This document shows, piece by piece, positions 22,901 to 56,055 of a stretch of DNA of 64,000 nt (position 1 is the stretch's first letter; the number at the start of each line of letters is the position of its first letter). This DNA comes from Scortum barcoo (Eukaryota > Chordata > Actinopteri > Centrarchiformes > Terapontidae). The DNA lies in contig CM041552.1 in NCBI GenBank assembly GCA_023238725.1, positions 14,857,147 through 14,921,146 on the forward strand, written 5' to 3'. Position numbers and translations under genes: made by a program. The notes beneath the pieces were generated by a model. It saw only the letters and a program-made list of their open reading frames with translations, was not told the origin of the DNA and made no database searches.

Positions 22901-25739
22901 ACCTCGCAACCACAAAGCAACGGCCCACACCAATATGTTCAGTCACACACAGATGTTGAGGCTCGCCACAGTGACACCATGTCCGCATCCATCTGCATAA
23001 GACAGACAATAAAAAGTGATTTCCTCACCAAGCAGAGGAGGTACCTGTTTCATAAAAATACAAACAAAGAGGGAGGAGAATGTCTCAGTCCTGACAGTTG
23101 AACAGCAGACCTCGAATACAAGTCACACAATAACTGTCAGCTCTTACATTCATCGTGAGTTTGCTTTGTTTTCACCGTCATTTGTATTGATTGAGAAGAA
23201 TAAATAAAAATCTGAACTAGACAAAAACACAAGCTGACATGTCTTGCTAAAAACACCACAACCAAATTAACCAATATAAACTGTAAATGCTATCTGGGGT
23301 GTTCTTAATAAACTAAATAAGGCTGGGTGATGTTTGAAATTTTTAAGATACATTGCTAATAAAGTACCTACTTGGTACAATACCAAAACAGAATTACTAT
23401 GTGCAATAGGGACACATTACAGTTGGTATTTACAAAAAAAAAGTCTGGTAAAACAAAACTGTTTTTCATTAATCAAAAGTTTTAGTTGAAGCAGAATAAC
23501 CTCAACAGCAGAGGAGGGAAAAGCTGTCTGACAAAGCTAAGAAGTAAAAAAATAAAAATAAAATAAAAAAAAATAAGAAAAATAAAAAATGTACTCCTTG
23601 GTTGTTTAGCTCATTGCTTTGGGTGGCATTTTAACCATCACAAAAGGATGTGGTCTGTAACAGACAGACATCCTGCAGCACGAGCATTATAATTTGCCCA
23701 TTATTAGAAATAAATTAAGTAAGGACATTCTGAGACATTCAATGACAAATTAACTAAATAAAAAACACCTTTATCCATTCACCTAGGCCAGCTTGTTGTC
23801 TTCTCTGGTTTAAATATCCTCTCACTCATCTCCTGCCACTAAATGTACATTTTCAATAGAAACATAAACACCCATCTAAATTCTCCTGGATGTCTGTAGA
23901 TATTTTTAAGTGAAAACAAGCAGACGACAGGGAGAGTTGACCCACTGAGTTACACTTAAACTGTGTAACTGAACCTCGTCTCTCAGCTCAGCACCATGTG
24001 CCCACACAGAACAGAAAGAGCCATCATGAGCTCACACTGCTCAACGTCACCACCACTAATCCCTCCAGACATATTCTGCCTGCCTGTACTTCTTCACATC
24101 ATGTCTTCTCAGCATCACACATCTCTCATACACACACACACAAGCCATGTTTCCATCCTGTAATTTGTGTCCGGTACTCCGGTGAGTACAAAGGGGGAAA
24201 CAGGAAGCTGACGGGGCAGTTTTTGATTGACACACTAACCCATTTTATAAATTGGAGGCTCATTTTTAAACTGTCACTCACATGTACTTTGTAAAGTCTC
24301 TCTAATGAAAAAAGAGCAGCAAACAGAGGATGGAGTGAAAAAGAAAAACAGTCTTTTGATGTTGGGTTCATTAATCATTTGTCCAGGCGTCTTCCTCCTA
24401 CTGCTGCTGCTGCCAGAAGCTGAATGAGCAGTAAAGATCAAACTGAGTCAGCCAGGGCACAGGCGCTGCTGAGTGAGATCCTCAGGGCTTGAACACGGCA
24501 TACTGGTGAAAAGGTGTTTGTGTACACTGCATCAACATACACACAAAATACATGTGGACACCTGAACACGTATGTATTATTCTGGAACTTTCCACTGCCA
24601 TGGTGCTTTAACTTTTCTGGTTTCAGGTTTTCCAACAGATGTTGGTCGCTCACTAGTGATAACGCTGTGTTCACCTTACATGAGTTGGATGGTAAAAATG
24701 TGACCGGTTCCCGTGCTGACTACATGCGAAGGTTCAATCAACTTGACACAGCTGTATGACGACAGAGTTAATGCACTGAATATACCCTTATATCCATTAC
24801 ATCTGAATACATATTACATATCTGTCTGTGTTAAAGAGGACGGATGGGGAGAGTTGGGAGGGTTTGGGAAAATGTGGGAGGAGGGCAGGCTGGGTTTCCA
24901 ACAATGTCTCTATATTGCATCCACTACTTTTGTTGTGTGTAAACTTTTCTTCTTTACTTCCAGAATATGCTGCAAAGATATGTAAGGATCTTTAAAAAAA
25001 AATCATTTATTTATTGATTTTTGTTGTTGTTTGTGTGTCTGTTTGTTAATTCACTACTAAAAATCAATACAAATTGTTGAAACTAAAATTACCCTGGTAG
25101 GAGATGAAGGTGGTGTGATGCTTGGCTCTGAATCTGAGTTACACTTCACCATATCAAAGGTGTTGGATGTGGTTGAGAGCCCATCCTCACCAAATTCACC
25201 AAACAGTTCCTTTATGGACCCAACTTTGTGCACACAGGTGTGTTAAAACAGGAATTTGCCTTCCAGAAAACTGGTCTTTAGCAGACCCAGTTCTGACCTA
25301 GGACAGATAATATTATAATAATTCACTCTCTCCTTAAAGCCTGAACATCTCAGTCAGTGACATCTGCTCTGTGACTTATAAGGTGAGGAATAAACACTAT
25401 TTACTGCAACTTTCTATCAATATCAAAACAGGTCCAGCAGTATGTGGACAGACCGTAGGATTTCTGTGAAATAAATCAGAAGCTCACAGCTGTAGATCAC
25501 CTTCACATTCAAACCATTATCAGGTGAGAAAGCTGAGATAAAGGAGGGACAATCGACGAGAAACACAGCAGATCAGCTTGAGGACAAACAGGAAGTGTCT
25601 CAGGTACTCACACTGGTCTGCCGGTGAGGCTGGTGTGCACGTGCTGCTGAAAGTCCGGATATTTGGAGGCCAGGTAGCCGAAGTCAGGTGGTTTGTCTTT
25701 GTACCTGTTCCTGGGATGCATGGACTTATTCAGAGCCAT
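3332..25739 (-). CDS. mettl16: METTL16, U6 snRNA / MAT2A mRNA N6-adenosine methyltransferase (9 coding exons, complete)
   Basis: METTL16 transfers methyl from S-adenosylmethionine to an adenosine in structured RNA: A43 of U6 snRNA and the 3' UTR hairpins of MAT2A, by which it tunes SAM supply. Joining nine exons (25612-25739, 16141-16328, 14648-14788, 13624-13739, 13252-13394, 10903-10972, 9275-9364, 4360-4533, 3332-3937) gives 1656 nt, 551 residues plus stop, all phases agreeing; human is 562. Residues 1 to about 290 are the Rossmann methyltransferase domain with its N-terminal RNA-binding module. The SAM loop GIDIGTGAS lies at about 102-110, the K-loop VVKVPQK at 153-159 and the catalytic NPPF at 180-183. 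A basic NLS-like stretch, PPSKKRKLEKAKK, lies at 294-306. Then come the first vertebrate-conserved region, an acidic Ser/Thr-rich linker (about 385-495) and the C-terminal conserved region ending MNQLCTYLKN. The start MALNKSMHPRNRYKD is the family start in a strong context (CACCATGG). Confidence 0.97.
4360..4533 (-). CDS. mettl16: mettl16 coding exon 8, residues 293-350
   Basis: Acceptor GTTCCCAG and donor AAG|GTAAGCTTC enclose 58 whole codons (phase 0 at both ends). The exon begins SPPSKKRKLEKAKKPLSF, a basic nuclear-localisation-like stretch, and ends VEKTLTDLK, matching human EKILTDLK. Confidence 0.95.
6270..6284 (+). promoter_or_regulatory. CTCF-like motif in mettl16 intron
   Basis: CCACAAGAGGGCGCT agrees closely with the CTCF core (CCACNAGGGGGCGC). 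An E-box CACGTG follows at 6290-6295. A single motif in intron DNA is weak evidence. Confidence 0.35.
7313..7338. repeat. (CA)n microsatellite in mettl16 intron
   Basis: About 13 uninterrupted CA units between coding exons 8 and 7 of mettl16. Shorter CA runs occur at 6982-6996 and 8572-8587. Confidence 0.95.
9275..9364 (-). CDS. mettl16: mettl16 coding exon 7, residues 263-292
   Basis: Acceptor TTCTCAG and donor CCG|GTGAGTCTG enclose 30 whole codons, VPKVTHTEFCQG to FYDDVIVP. This is the last strand region of the methyltransferase domain and is nearly identical to human. Confidence 0.96.
10903..10972 (-). CDS. mettl16: mettl16 coding exon 6, residues 239-262
   Basis: Acceptor TTTCTGCAG and donor GGG|GTGAGTACC enclose one base plus 23 codons, WYSCMLGKKCSLAPLKEEL and RKQG. 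The first base completes Arg239 from the previous exon. Confidence 0.96.
11600..11725 (+). mobile_element. Composite fragment of the dispersed TTAATCGATT-type repeat
   Basis: CACTATTTTCTGACATTTTA, then CGATTAAGCAGTTAATCAAG, matches the 3' part of the family at 57961-58296. GCTGCAACTATTATTTTCAT then reads as the opposite end of the same family, so two fragments may abut. Confidence 0.5.
13252..13394 (-). CDS. mettl16: mettl16 coding exon 5, residues 192-239
   Basis: Acceptor CCCTCCAG and donor GCG|GTGAGCA. It codes GVNSRNSRRPPPSSVNTGG, then EIMAEGGELEFVKRIIHDS and LQLKKRLR. The RRPPPSSVN stretch is the loop after the catalytic NPPF motif that is characteristic of METTL16. Confidence 0.96.
13624..13739 (-). 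CDS. mettl16: mettl16 coding exon 4, residues 153-191 (catalytic NPPF)
   Basis: Acceptor TTTACTAG and donor AAG|GTAGGAC. Two bases complete Val153, then 38 codons follow, starting VKVPQKTLLMDALKEE. This is the K-loop that covers the SAM site. The catalytic motif NPPF (180-183) lies in YDFCMCNPPFFANQLEAK. The catalytic residues are intact. Confidence 0.96.
14040..14125 (-). mobile_element. Fragment of the dispersed TTAATCGATT-type repeat
   Basis: GACTGCAAATAAGTGATATT, then ACAGATTATTTGCTCAATTA, matches the minus-oriented start of the family (CTGCAACTAATGATTATTTT... in better copies). Short and degenerate. Confidence 0.4.
14201..14233. repeat. (AAT)n trinucleotide microsatellite
   Basis: About eleven AAT units in a mettl16 intron. 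Translated, it gives a poly-Asn or poly-Tyr run, which is an artefact of the repeat. Confidence 0.95.
14648..14788 (-). CDS. mettl16: mettl16 coding exon 3, residues 106-153 (SAM-binding loop)
   Basis: Acceptor CTCGTCAG and donor AAAG|GTAAACG. It codes TGASCIYPLLGATMNGWYFL, then ATEVDDICFDYATKNVEQNN and LSDLVK. Together with the GIDIG end of the previous exon it forms the glycine-rich SAM loop, followed by the acidic strand end ATEVDD. Confidence 0.96.
15216..15238. repeat. (CA)n microsatellite in mettl16 intron
   Basis: About 11 CA units between coding exons 3 and 2 of mettl16. Confidence 0.95.
16141..16328 (-). CDS. mettl16: mettl16 coding exon 2, residues 43-106
   Basis: Acceptor TTTCCCCAACAG, then one base completing Val43, then VNFKEPEAVRALTCTLLKED through RLNYIHWVEDLIDGQKQPRR to GIDIG. 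The donor ATTG|GTACCATTG is weak (C and A follow GTA), but it is the only site that keeps the GIDIGTG junction in phase. The loop after WVEDLI is four residues shorter than in human. Confidence 0.93.
16800..16992 (-). mobile_element. tRNA-derived SINE, full-length-looking copy with target-site duplication
   Basis: On the minus strand the element starts GGCACGCAGGTGGTTCAGTC with a Pol III A-box region (GGTTCAGTCGGTAGAGCGC). It continues to a B-box (GGTTTGATTCCC), a pyrimidine-rich body (CCCCTCTCTCTCTCCCACC) and a tail with ATAATAAAGG. It is flanked by a perfect 15-bp direct repeat, AAGTAAGGTGACTTT, at 16785-16799 and 16993-17007, which is the target-site duplication of LINE-driven retroposition. 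The intact duplication points to a fairly recent insertion. I do not assign a family name. Confidence 0.88.
17222..17323 (+). mobile_element. 5'-truncated SINE with target-site duplication
   Basis: The plus strand carries a body and 3' end of the type seen in the SINE at 16800-16992: a CCCTCTCTCTCTCTG tract, then CCACCATCCAATAAAGGC, then an A/C-rich tail. The tRNA head is missing. A perfect 13-bp direct repeat, TTGGTGAATATGA, flanks it at 17209-17221 and 17324-17336, so this is an independent truncated insertion in the opposite orientation. Confidence 0.8.
19365..19389. repeat. (GT)n microsatellite
   Basis: About 12 GT units at the edge of a CpG-rich patch in the long mettl16 intron. Confidence 0.95.
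19405..19625. promoter_or_regulatory. CpG-rich patch inside the 9.3-kb mettl16 intron
   Basis: This stretch has many CpGs (AGCGCGCGC, GAGCGTGAGCGTGCCCGCG, AACGTCGCTGGGCCGCTCGG, ATCGACGTAGCTGACGG), whereas the intron around it has very few. It contains CTCCATGGCAACC (19441-19453), half of an RFX X-box. A 120-residue open frame crosses it on the minus strand, but it includes a CA repeat and has no recognisable domain, so I do not call it coding. It may be an internal promoter or enhancer, or a former insertion. Confidence 0.4.
19937..19969. repeat. (CA)n microsatellite in mettl16 intron
   Basis: About 16 CA units, the longest pure run in mettl16. A poly-T run follows at 20055-20079. Confidence 0.95.
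21740..22560 (+). mobile_element. Fish interspersed repeat, one copy split by about 0.4 kb
   Basis: The left part (about 21750-21965) contains GGTCCAGACCAAAATATCTC, GATGAATTGAGATAACTTCA, CTACCAGCAGGTTAAAATTG and ACTAATGACATTCCCATCAG. The right part (about 22385-22560) contains GTGCTAATTTGCGAATGTTA, then CTAAACATCAGCATGTTAGC and GTTGTCATTGTGAG. In other fish genomes these phrases follow one another in the same order and strand, so the intervening sequence (about 21980-22380, with an A-rich run at 22028-22044) is probably a later insertion or rearrangement. Class and name are not known to me. Confidence 0.6.
25110..25290 (+). mobile_element. Degenerate DNA-transposon-like remnant
   Basis: AAAGGTGTTGGATGTGGTTG, then TTCACCAAACAGTTCCTTTA, then GACCCAACTTTGTGCACACA, then AACAGGAATTTGCCTTCCAG match, in order, a fish repeat I associate with Tc1-like elements (GTTGAGGTCAGGGCTC...ACTTTGTGCACAGGGGCA...). 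No termini or coding capacity remain. Class assignment is tentative. Confidence 0.5.
25612..25739 (-). CDS. mettl16: mettl16 first coding exon, residues 1-43
   Basis: ATG at 25739-25737 in the context CACCATGG. It codes MALNKSMHPRNRYKDKPPDF, then GYLASKYPDFQQHVHTSLTG and RP, and ends at the strong donor AGT|GTGAGTACC. This is the N-terminal RNA-binding module of METTL16. The exon probably begins at 25747 after the acceptor CGCACAG, leaving eight untranslated bases (25740-25747). Confidence 0.96.
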
Positions 25740-26162
25740 GGTGGGAGCTGTGCGTTCACAGGAAGCAGAGACGGAGCACCAACAGGCAACGAAATAAATA
25801 AATGAAAACAGCGATGAGAGCAGAAAAGTTGACTTGGAAACAGCTGACAGAGTGAAGATATGAGTGTTAATGTTATATGTCGACGTGATGCTTTGCTACT
25901 TAACTGTTGTTGGTGCTGCAGTTTTAAAATACTTTAATGTGAGAAACAACTTCTTTTTCATTTCTCAAAAGAGGGGACCTAATTTGCTTGTGTGCGCTAA
26001 CATTTAAAGAGGCTAAAATGTCGTCAGTGTTTATGTCTGCTCACCTTTAATTTTTTAGTTAGTTTAGTTTTCTTTGTTGAGATGAAGCTGGTGAATGTTT
26101 CCCGACGGCGGTGACTTTATTAAACAAAACAACTGAGAAAAGAAAAGGCTCAAACAACTCAC

Positions 26163-26256
26163 GTTGTCCAAACGTTGCTCACATTCTGCAGCTCTCTTCC
26201 TGGATGATCGCGACGTCATCACTTTACGCCCATGCGTGTTGACGTCATTAAAAACG
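26163..26256 (-). other. mettl16: mettl16 non-coding first exon (inferred)
   Basis: A donor GACAAC|GTGAGTTG lies at 26162/26163 inside a small CpG-bearing segment, about 420 bp upstream of the exon carrying the start codon, and that exon has an acceptor eight bases before the ATG. The upper boundary is a guess. An alternative donor GTGAGC lies about 20 bp further up. Confidence 0.45.
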
Positions 26257-26275
26257 GTTGCCATGTCAACAAACT
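26205..26275 (-). promoter_or_regulatory. mettl16: mettl16 core promoter with CRE and RFX X-box motifs
   Basis: The sequence shows a palindromic CRE, TGACGTCA (26240-26247), and GTTGCCATGTCAAC (26257-26270), one base from the palindromic RFX X-box GTTGCCATGGCAAC. A second ACGTCA half site lies at about 26212-26217. These sit just upstream of the inferred first exon and short of the pafah1b1 poly(A) site. Function is inferred from motif identity only. Confidence 0.55.
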
Positions 26276-26784
26276 CAGATTTGAACTTAAGTTTTGTTGA
26301 AAATTAATGAAAATCATTCACTTATGTCAATAATGGAACTTTTTACTGGTTTTTAACTTTAAAAAGACTATTATCATCATTACTTTAAGCTGCTGTTGGG
26401 ATGCTTTTCTCTGTGGTTGTTCAAAATGAAGAGAACATCCTAACAGCTGATTGAATATAAAGACCCCAAAACTCATTTTATTGTGAATGTTTTGATTTTA
26501 CTGGGAATTCTTCTTTCACAAATACTGTTTTTCTGAAAGATCACCCATGTTTACGATTTCACAGAGTAGCTTAACAAATCGTACAATTCCACACTTTAAA
26601 CTCAATCTGCCAATTTAGTTTTTAGTTTTTACCTTTCATTTGTAATTCATTCAATCTCTGTCTGTACGCTTTCACTGCACAGAGAGAAGAATTTAAAATA
26701 TAGCTCAGGTTTATCCTTATATGTTTAAAACAGGCTGCACTTAAGTGCAATAACCACCGGCTCCAAACAAATAAACAGGACAAC
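26271..26784. other. Spacer between the mettl16 promoter and the pafah1b1 poly(A) site
   Basis: About 0.5 kb of AT-rich DNA with no open frame or repeat that I can name. It separates two genes in tandem on the minus strand. Confidence 0.5.
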
Positions 26785-26797
26785 ACAAATGCAGATT

Positions 26798-26811
26798 TTT
26801 ATTCTTTTATT
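26798..26811 (-). terminator. pafah1b1: pafah1b1 distal poly(A) signal, duplicated AATAAA (inferred)
   Basis: On the minus strand, AATAAAAGAATAAA contains two overlapping-range AATAAA hexamers (26806-26811 and 26798-26803). A GT-rich element, TTTGTGTTGTCCTG, follows at about 26776-26789. This is the textbook layout of a vertebrate cleavage site. It lies about 4.06 kb below the pafah1b1 stop, in line with the roughly 4-kb 3' UTR I recall for the mammalian gene. Other AATAAA copies, such as 30011-30016, could serve shorter isoforms. Confidence 0.6.
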
Positions 26812-27727
26812 ATATTGCAAACAATAATGACATCCAGGTATATTGTTAACAGTTTGCTGAGTGAAGAGTGAGACCATAGTGGCGAAAACATCACAAGCTC
26901 TCCTGTAGGAGCTTGTTGTGCAGTCTGAGGCCCTCTGATGTGGTTCGTGGGCAGGTTACAGAGGACAGGTGGACTTGAGGCTGGAGGAAACAACCCACAG
27001 ACAGTCAAAACCTGTCTGTAGGTCCCTTCACACACCAGGCCAGAGCAGCACAGGGATTGCTTGGGACCTGCGAATGGCAAAAGGGGATTTTCTTCGACAG
27101 GGCACACACTTGCATACAACACCAGCAATCGTGTTGCAGCTTTTTCCACCGATTTTTGCAAAAAGAAGCAGAACACACATCGTCCTGACCTTAGATTAAC
27201 CACCTTCCTTGGATAAAACCACAAGGAAGGGAGGAAGTTTTTAAGTTACATTTTAATGGTCTGGCATGTCATAGCGTGATCCTGAGGAGACAAGCATCTT
27301 TTTCAAAAGTCGGCCGCACACTTGGACCAACAAAAGAAAGACTGATCTATCAAGCTAAACCAGATTGTACTGACAAATGTCTCCATTTTTGGCTTCAGCT
27401 AGAACATTTAACACATTGGCATCTTCATTAGCTGTGCCAAATTGTACTATAAAATTGGCCGATTCTCCATCCACAGTCTCAGGACAGAGAAAACAGCTTG
27501 TAGAAAAAAATAAGACCTTTAAGGGGGCACACACCAAAGGGAGACATGAGTAATATTCCCTGAATGAGAGGGTTTCTCCTTTGGGACATCCTAGTCTGCC
27601 ACAATCCCATTGCATTTACAGGAGAAGAAGGACGTAAACCTCCTTCCGAAAGCATCACACACAACAAAACCAGCCTTTCTACGACCGACAAACAGAGCTG
27701 TCTGAACTCATCCAGGACACAGCAGTG

Positions 27728-28580
27728 TAAAAGGAGTAGTTTTGAGATTTTTGGAAATACCCTCAATTCACTTTCTTGCTGAGAGTTAGATGAAAAGCTT
27801 GATACCACTCTTTACTTTTAACAATAAATATGTAGCTGAAGCTGTAGTATAAAGACCTGAAACAGGCGGGAGAAGTTAGCCTGGATTTGTCCAATGGGAG
27901 AAGTTGCCAGGCAACCAGGTAGACTCCAGGAAGTTACTGGTTGTCACAAAACAAACTTTACGTATTTCACAAATGTCAGTTTTATGTCAATGTCAATTTC
28001 CCTTCACAACGTCACATTTTGCTGCATAAAACCCAAAAGTGTCTTCCCAACTAAGATAATTTCGCTTCTGTTGCCAGACAGCCAGACTCCAGCAAATTAA
28101 TGTGTCCAGTCTAGAAATAATCATTGTTTTCTTGTTTTTAAGCAGGAAAATGCTCATTTCATCGATTTTCTAAAGGAATGGTCATGTTTATTATTTATTT
28201 TAAAGGATTTACATTTTTGCCAAACTCTTTAAAATTTAGAGTAATTTCACAAATATTACTGCACTTCTGTTGCCGTGCTACCAATGGAAACTTCAATAAA
28301 ACAATAAAAAATCCTCAATAAAACATATTTACACCTCAGTTTTTGAATAGACTAAACAGACTAAATAAACTTTTAGTTTAGTTTTAGTTATGAGTTTTAT
28401 TGGTGCTGGTAGGTGGAGTTTGTTACCAGTGAAGAGAGCCAGGCTAGCCATTTCCACCAGTTTCAAGTCTTTATGCTAAGCTAAGCTAACGGGCAACACC
28501 TTCAGTATAAGACAGGCGTCGCATCTAACTCTCAGCAAGATAATAAGCATGTTTTTTTTTTTTAAATGTTGAGCTACTTT
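27728..28580. mobile_element. Foldback (long inverted-repeat) MITE
   Basis: A perfect 18-bp inverted pair, CTTGCTGAGAGTTAGATG (27775-27792) and CATCTAACTCTCAGCAAG (28522-28539), bounds the body. A second, longer imperfect inverted pair lies inside. The left arm AAGACCTGAAACAGGCGGG...TTAGCCTGG (about 27853-27886) matches the right arm CCAGGCTAGCC...CAGTTTCAAGTCTT (about 28439-28475) in reverse complement. I recognise the phrases GCTGAGAGTTAGATGA, TAGCCTGGCTCTGTCC-like and TTATGCTAAGCTAAGCTAA from a common fish foldback repeat. The outer limits are approximate. There is no coding capacity. Confidence 0.72.
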
Positions 28581-30867
28581 AAGTACACGGAGACAGTTTC
28601 CCACCTCATTATTCAAAACCAATTAGTTTCCGATGAAAAGGCTCCATGTATTTCAGCTTTTTAAAGGAAACTGTTCTGACAGCTCTGCCTCTGGTGCAGG
28701 TTTACATGCAGCATTGCTACATCAACAGGTCACATTAGGCTCACAGTTTATAGCCACTAGCAGGAGCTTGAGCAGCAGATCACCACATATCCAGAACACA
28801 CAGGAAGAGGAAAGACATGGCAAAGAAGCAAAGATAAGAAGATCAGTTAAGCATTGGATTTCTTTATTAGCCAAGAACTGCATTGGAATGAAAAGGCTAA
28901 CCAGAAATTATAGGTTTATGCATTTATCAACATCAGTAAATTTCAATGTTGTCTTTGATCATCATTAGAAGGACCAAAGATTCAGTGAAAACAGGGATGT
29001 GCAAGATTAATGAATCACCTTGTCAGCTACAGTTAGAAGCAAGATCTTTCATTGGTTTTGTTTTTTTGTCCTCCAATGGGAGTGGAATGGTTGTTTCTAC
29101 AGCACGGACTGGTTTAGTTATTTTCCAGTCTTTCAAAAAAAAAAAAAAAAAAAACTTCCTGTTTACAGTTAGAGGAAAGCCACTCAGGAGACGTCTGCAT
29201 ACGTGTGAGGTGGTCTGTGAGGTTTGTCGGTAGAGGCCCTTGCTCAGGCTTTAGCATTCACTCTTCATATCTGATCCAGGAGCTGCCTCTTTTTGCAACA
29301 AAAACACCCACCTCAGCATCAAACTCTCTACAGACAAACTATATCCACAGATCTTTAGCATGTCTGCTGCTAGCATTTTCTCACTAATCCTAAATTCCCA
29401 TCCAGTTCATCCTTTAGTGCGATAATACAAAATTGCCAAATGTCTTAACAAGCTAAATTTACATTTGATATTTTCACAGAAAACTGTTTTTTTTTTTTTT
29501 TTTTTTACTCAAAACTTTTTTTTAATTATTAAGCAGAACATATATTTCACCCCTCAAAATTAGAGATCTTTGCACATCCCAGATATCAAACCCAGGGGGC
29601 TCATTTTGACTCCTCGTCATGCCTTTGTTTTCTCTTAGGCGGGTTCATTTCACAAAAGCCTCGTCTTTGTAGCCTCCAGAGGCACCATTGGACAACTGAG
29701 CATTTTCTGACTTTACATAATTCCTATGGTACACCAAAACCCTGCCAAGGCTGACTGGTCAGGAGACTGCGGGTGGACACAGGCTTCACTTCAACAAAAG
29801 TCTGACATGCAAAGTGGCAGGCAATCTGCTCCTCAAGGGAGACACACCGAAAGTCTTTATCAAGTGCTAGAGATTAGATTAGAAGTGTAATCCCTGAACT
29901 CCGCTCAGGTGGTGACCCAGGGTGCTCAATGGCAGCGAAAGCCAAACAAACCTGCACTCTACATTTCGGCTTCTTGTGCGGTTATTCACACTTTTTAAAC
30001 ATTTCACCTTTTTATTCTTCGATGCAGATTCATTAAATGGGATAATTTATCTAAAGCCTAACAGTGGTTCATGTGCCACCATGACAAGAGTACAAAGCTG
30101 TTTTTAAGCCCCCGAGGTCCAAGGACAACAGTTTGAAACATTCGTATATACAGCCATTAAAATATTACCTACTTCCACATCAAGAGAAATGGTATGCACA
30201 CTTGAGAAGTGATGTTATAAAGCTACAGATTATTTCAATAACAAAGCCCCACAGACAATTGTATCTTATCGCATCATATATGCTTTTCCTGCCTCATCTC
30301 TCCAACGTTTCACCAAGCTAGGCACCAACAGACTACGACAGTGAAGGAGAGAAATAACAGAGAGAAAAAAAATTCTAATAAAAAAATAGACAAAAATAAA
30401 TCTTACACATAAAGACACTGTCATTTCTTAAATTATCGGTTTTTAGTGCCCTACATTTTACACCCACTCAAAAACATCTGCCTTCAGTTGGTCGGTAAGG
30501 CTGCGTGACAGACGGCCAGCCCCGTGGTAAACCTATGGTACTTCTAGATGTTATGTAAATTTACAGTATACAATTTTGGATTACCATGCAAGAATACTTT
30601 TTTGTGTAACATTTAATAGCTCAATCTACATCCAGGAATAATTTACATAGAAGGACAATAGTTATTGGACCAGAAGAGAGCGATGGGTAAATAACCATGG
30701 TGGGTAAGTGCAGCCAGAGGAGATGATGACGATGATGATAATGTGCGGGTGAGGTTTAGTTAGGTGAGGGGGAATGAACGGGGGAGGTGGGATGGCAGAA
30801 GGGGGGGTGGAATCCAGAGGAGCGCCTGGGTAATTGGGGGTGGTGGTCCAATCCTCCAAGGTCCAAA

Positions 30868-55565
<24,698 letters not shown>

Positions 55566-55858
55566 GGTGACAGGGCGGTGTGGGCGGGGTCAGGAGGGAT
55601 CGCTTGGCAGAAGGTGAGTCTTGTGCAGCGGCTGCGCTCTCCTTCAGCCAGGAGATGAGCTGTGCTGATCCGAGCAACACGGGACGAGGACGAGCTATAT
55701 ACTCCAGTGGCGCGTGGTTGGTTTCGTCCAGACAAAAAGACTCAGACTGAGAGAGGGGGAACGCAGGAATCTGCCCGCCCACCCCCCAACTGCCTGACTC
55801 CGGGGACAAGAGAAGTGGAGAGCCTGCAGACCAGTCACCAGCCAAGCCTACACTGCAT
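55566..55858 (-). other. pafah1b1: pafah1b1 5' leader in exon 2 (inferred)
   Basis: Upstream of the start codon the minus strand runs 293 nt back to a strong acceptor: a long CTCTCTCTC tract followed by CTCTCCAG at 55859. The leader is GC-rich. Its only ATG is its first three bases, which opens a seven-codon upstream ORF. Confidence 0.6.
55835..55858 (-). other. Upstream ORF at the very start of the pafah1b1 leader exon
   Basis: The inferred exon begins ATGCAGTGTAGG and reads seven codons (MQCRLGW) to TGA. If exon 1 is spliced at 62893, this becomes the in-frame tail of an 18-codon upstream ORF that starts in exon 1. Translation is inferred, not shown. Confidence 0.4.
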
Positions 55859-56032
55859 CTGGAGAGGAGAGAGAGAGAGGGAAAGTCACCATTAGGTATG
55901 CATGACAGATAACATGAAGAGTGGGTGGGGACGAAAATGTTTGTAGGCCACGAGTGCTGCATCAACGTCTGCACCAGTTTAGATACAGATAAAATGGCTG
56001 AGGAGTCTGTCAAAAGTGGGAAAAAAAACAAA

Positions 56033-56055
56033 TACACACACACACACACACACAC
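56033..56055. repeat. (CA)n microsatellite in pafah1b1 first intron
   Basis: About 11 CA units, roughly 175 bp upstream of the leader-exon acceptor on the transcribed strand. Confidence 0.93.

Larger units (their letters stand above)
26785..30867 (-). other. pafah1b1: pafah1b1 long 3' UTR (inferred extent)
   Basis: This is the stretch from the pafah1b1 stop down to the strong poly(A) site. No splice-linked coding exon is visible. It holds a foldback element (27728-28580), an A-run (29137-29154), a T-run (29488-29507), an alternative AATAAA (30011-30016) and a GAT-type simple repeat (30720-30742). The first few hundred bases after the stop (down to about 30400) look the least repetitive and are the best candidates for conserved 3' UTR elements. 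Confidence 0.5.

Noticed and set aside
26799..27224. 141-codon minus-strand open frame
   Set aside because: It lies in the inferred pafah1b1 3' UTR and runs into the poly(A) signal. No domain.
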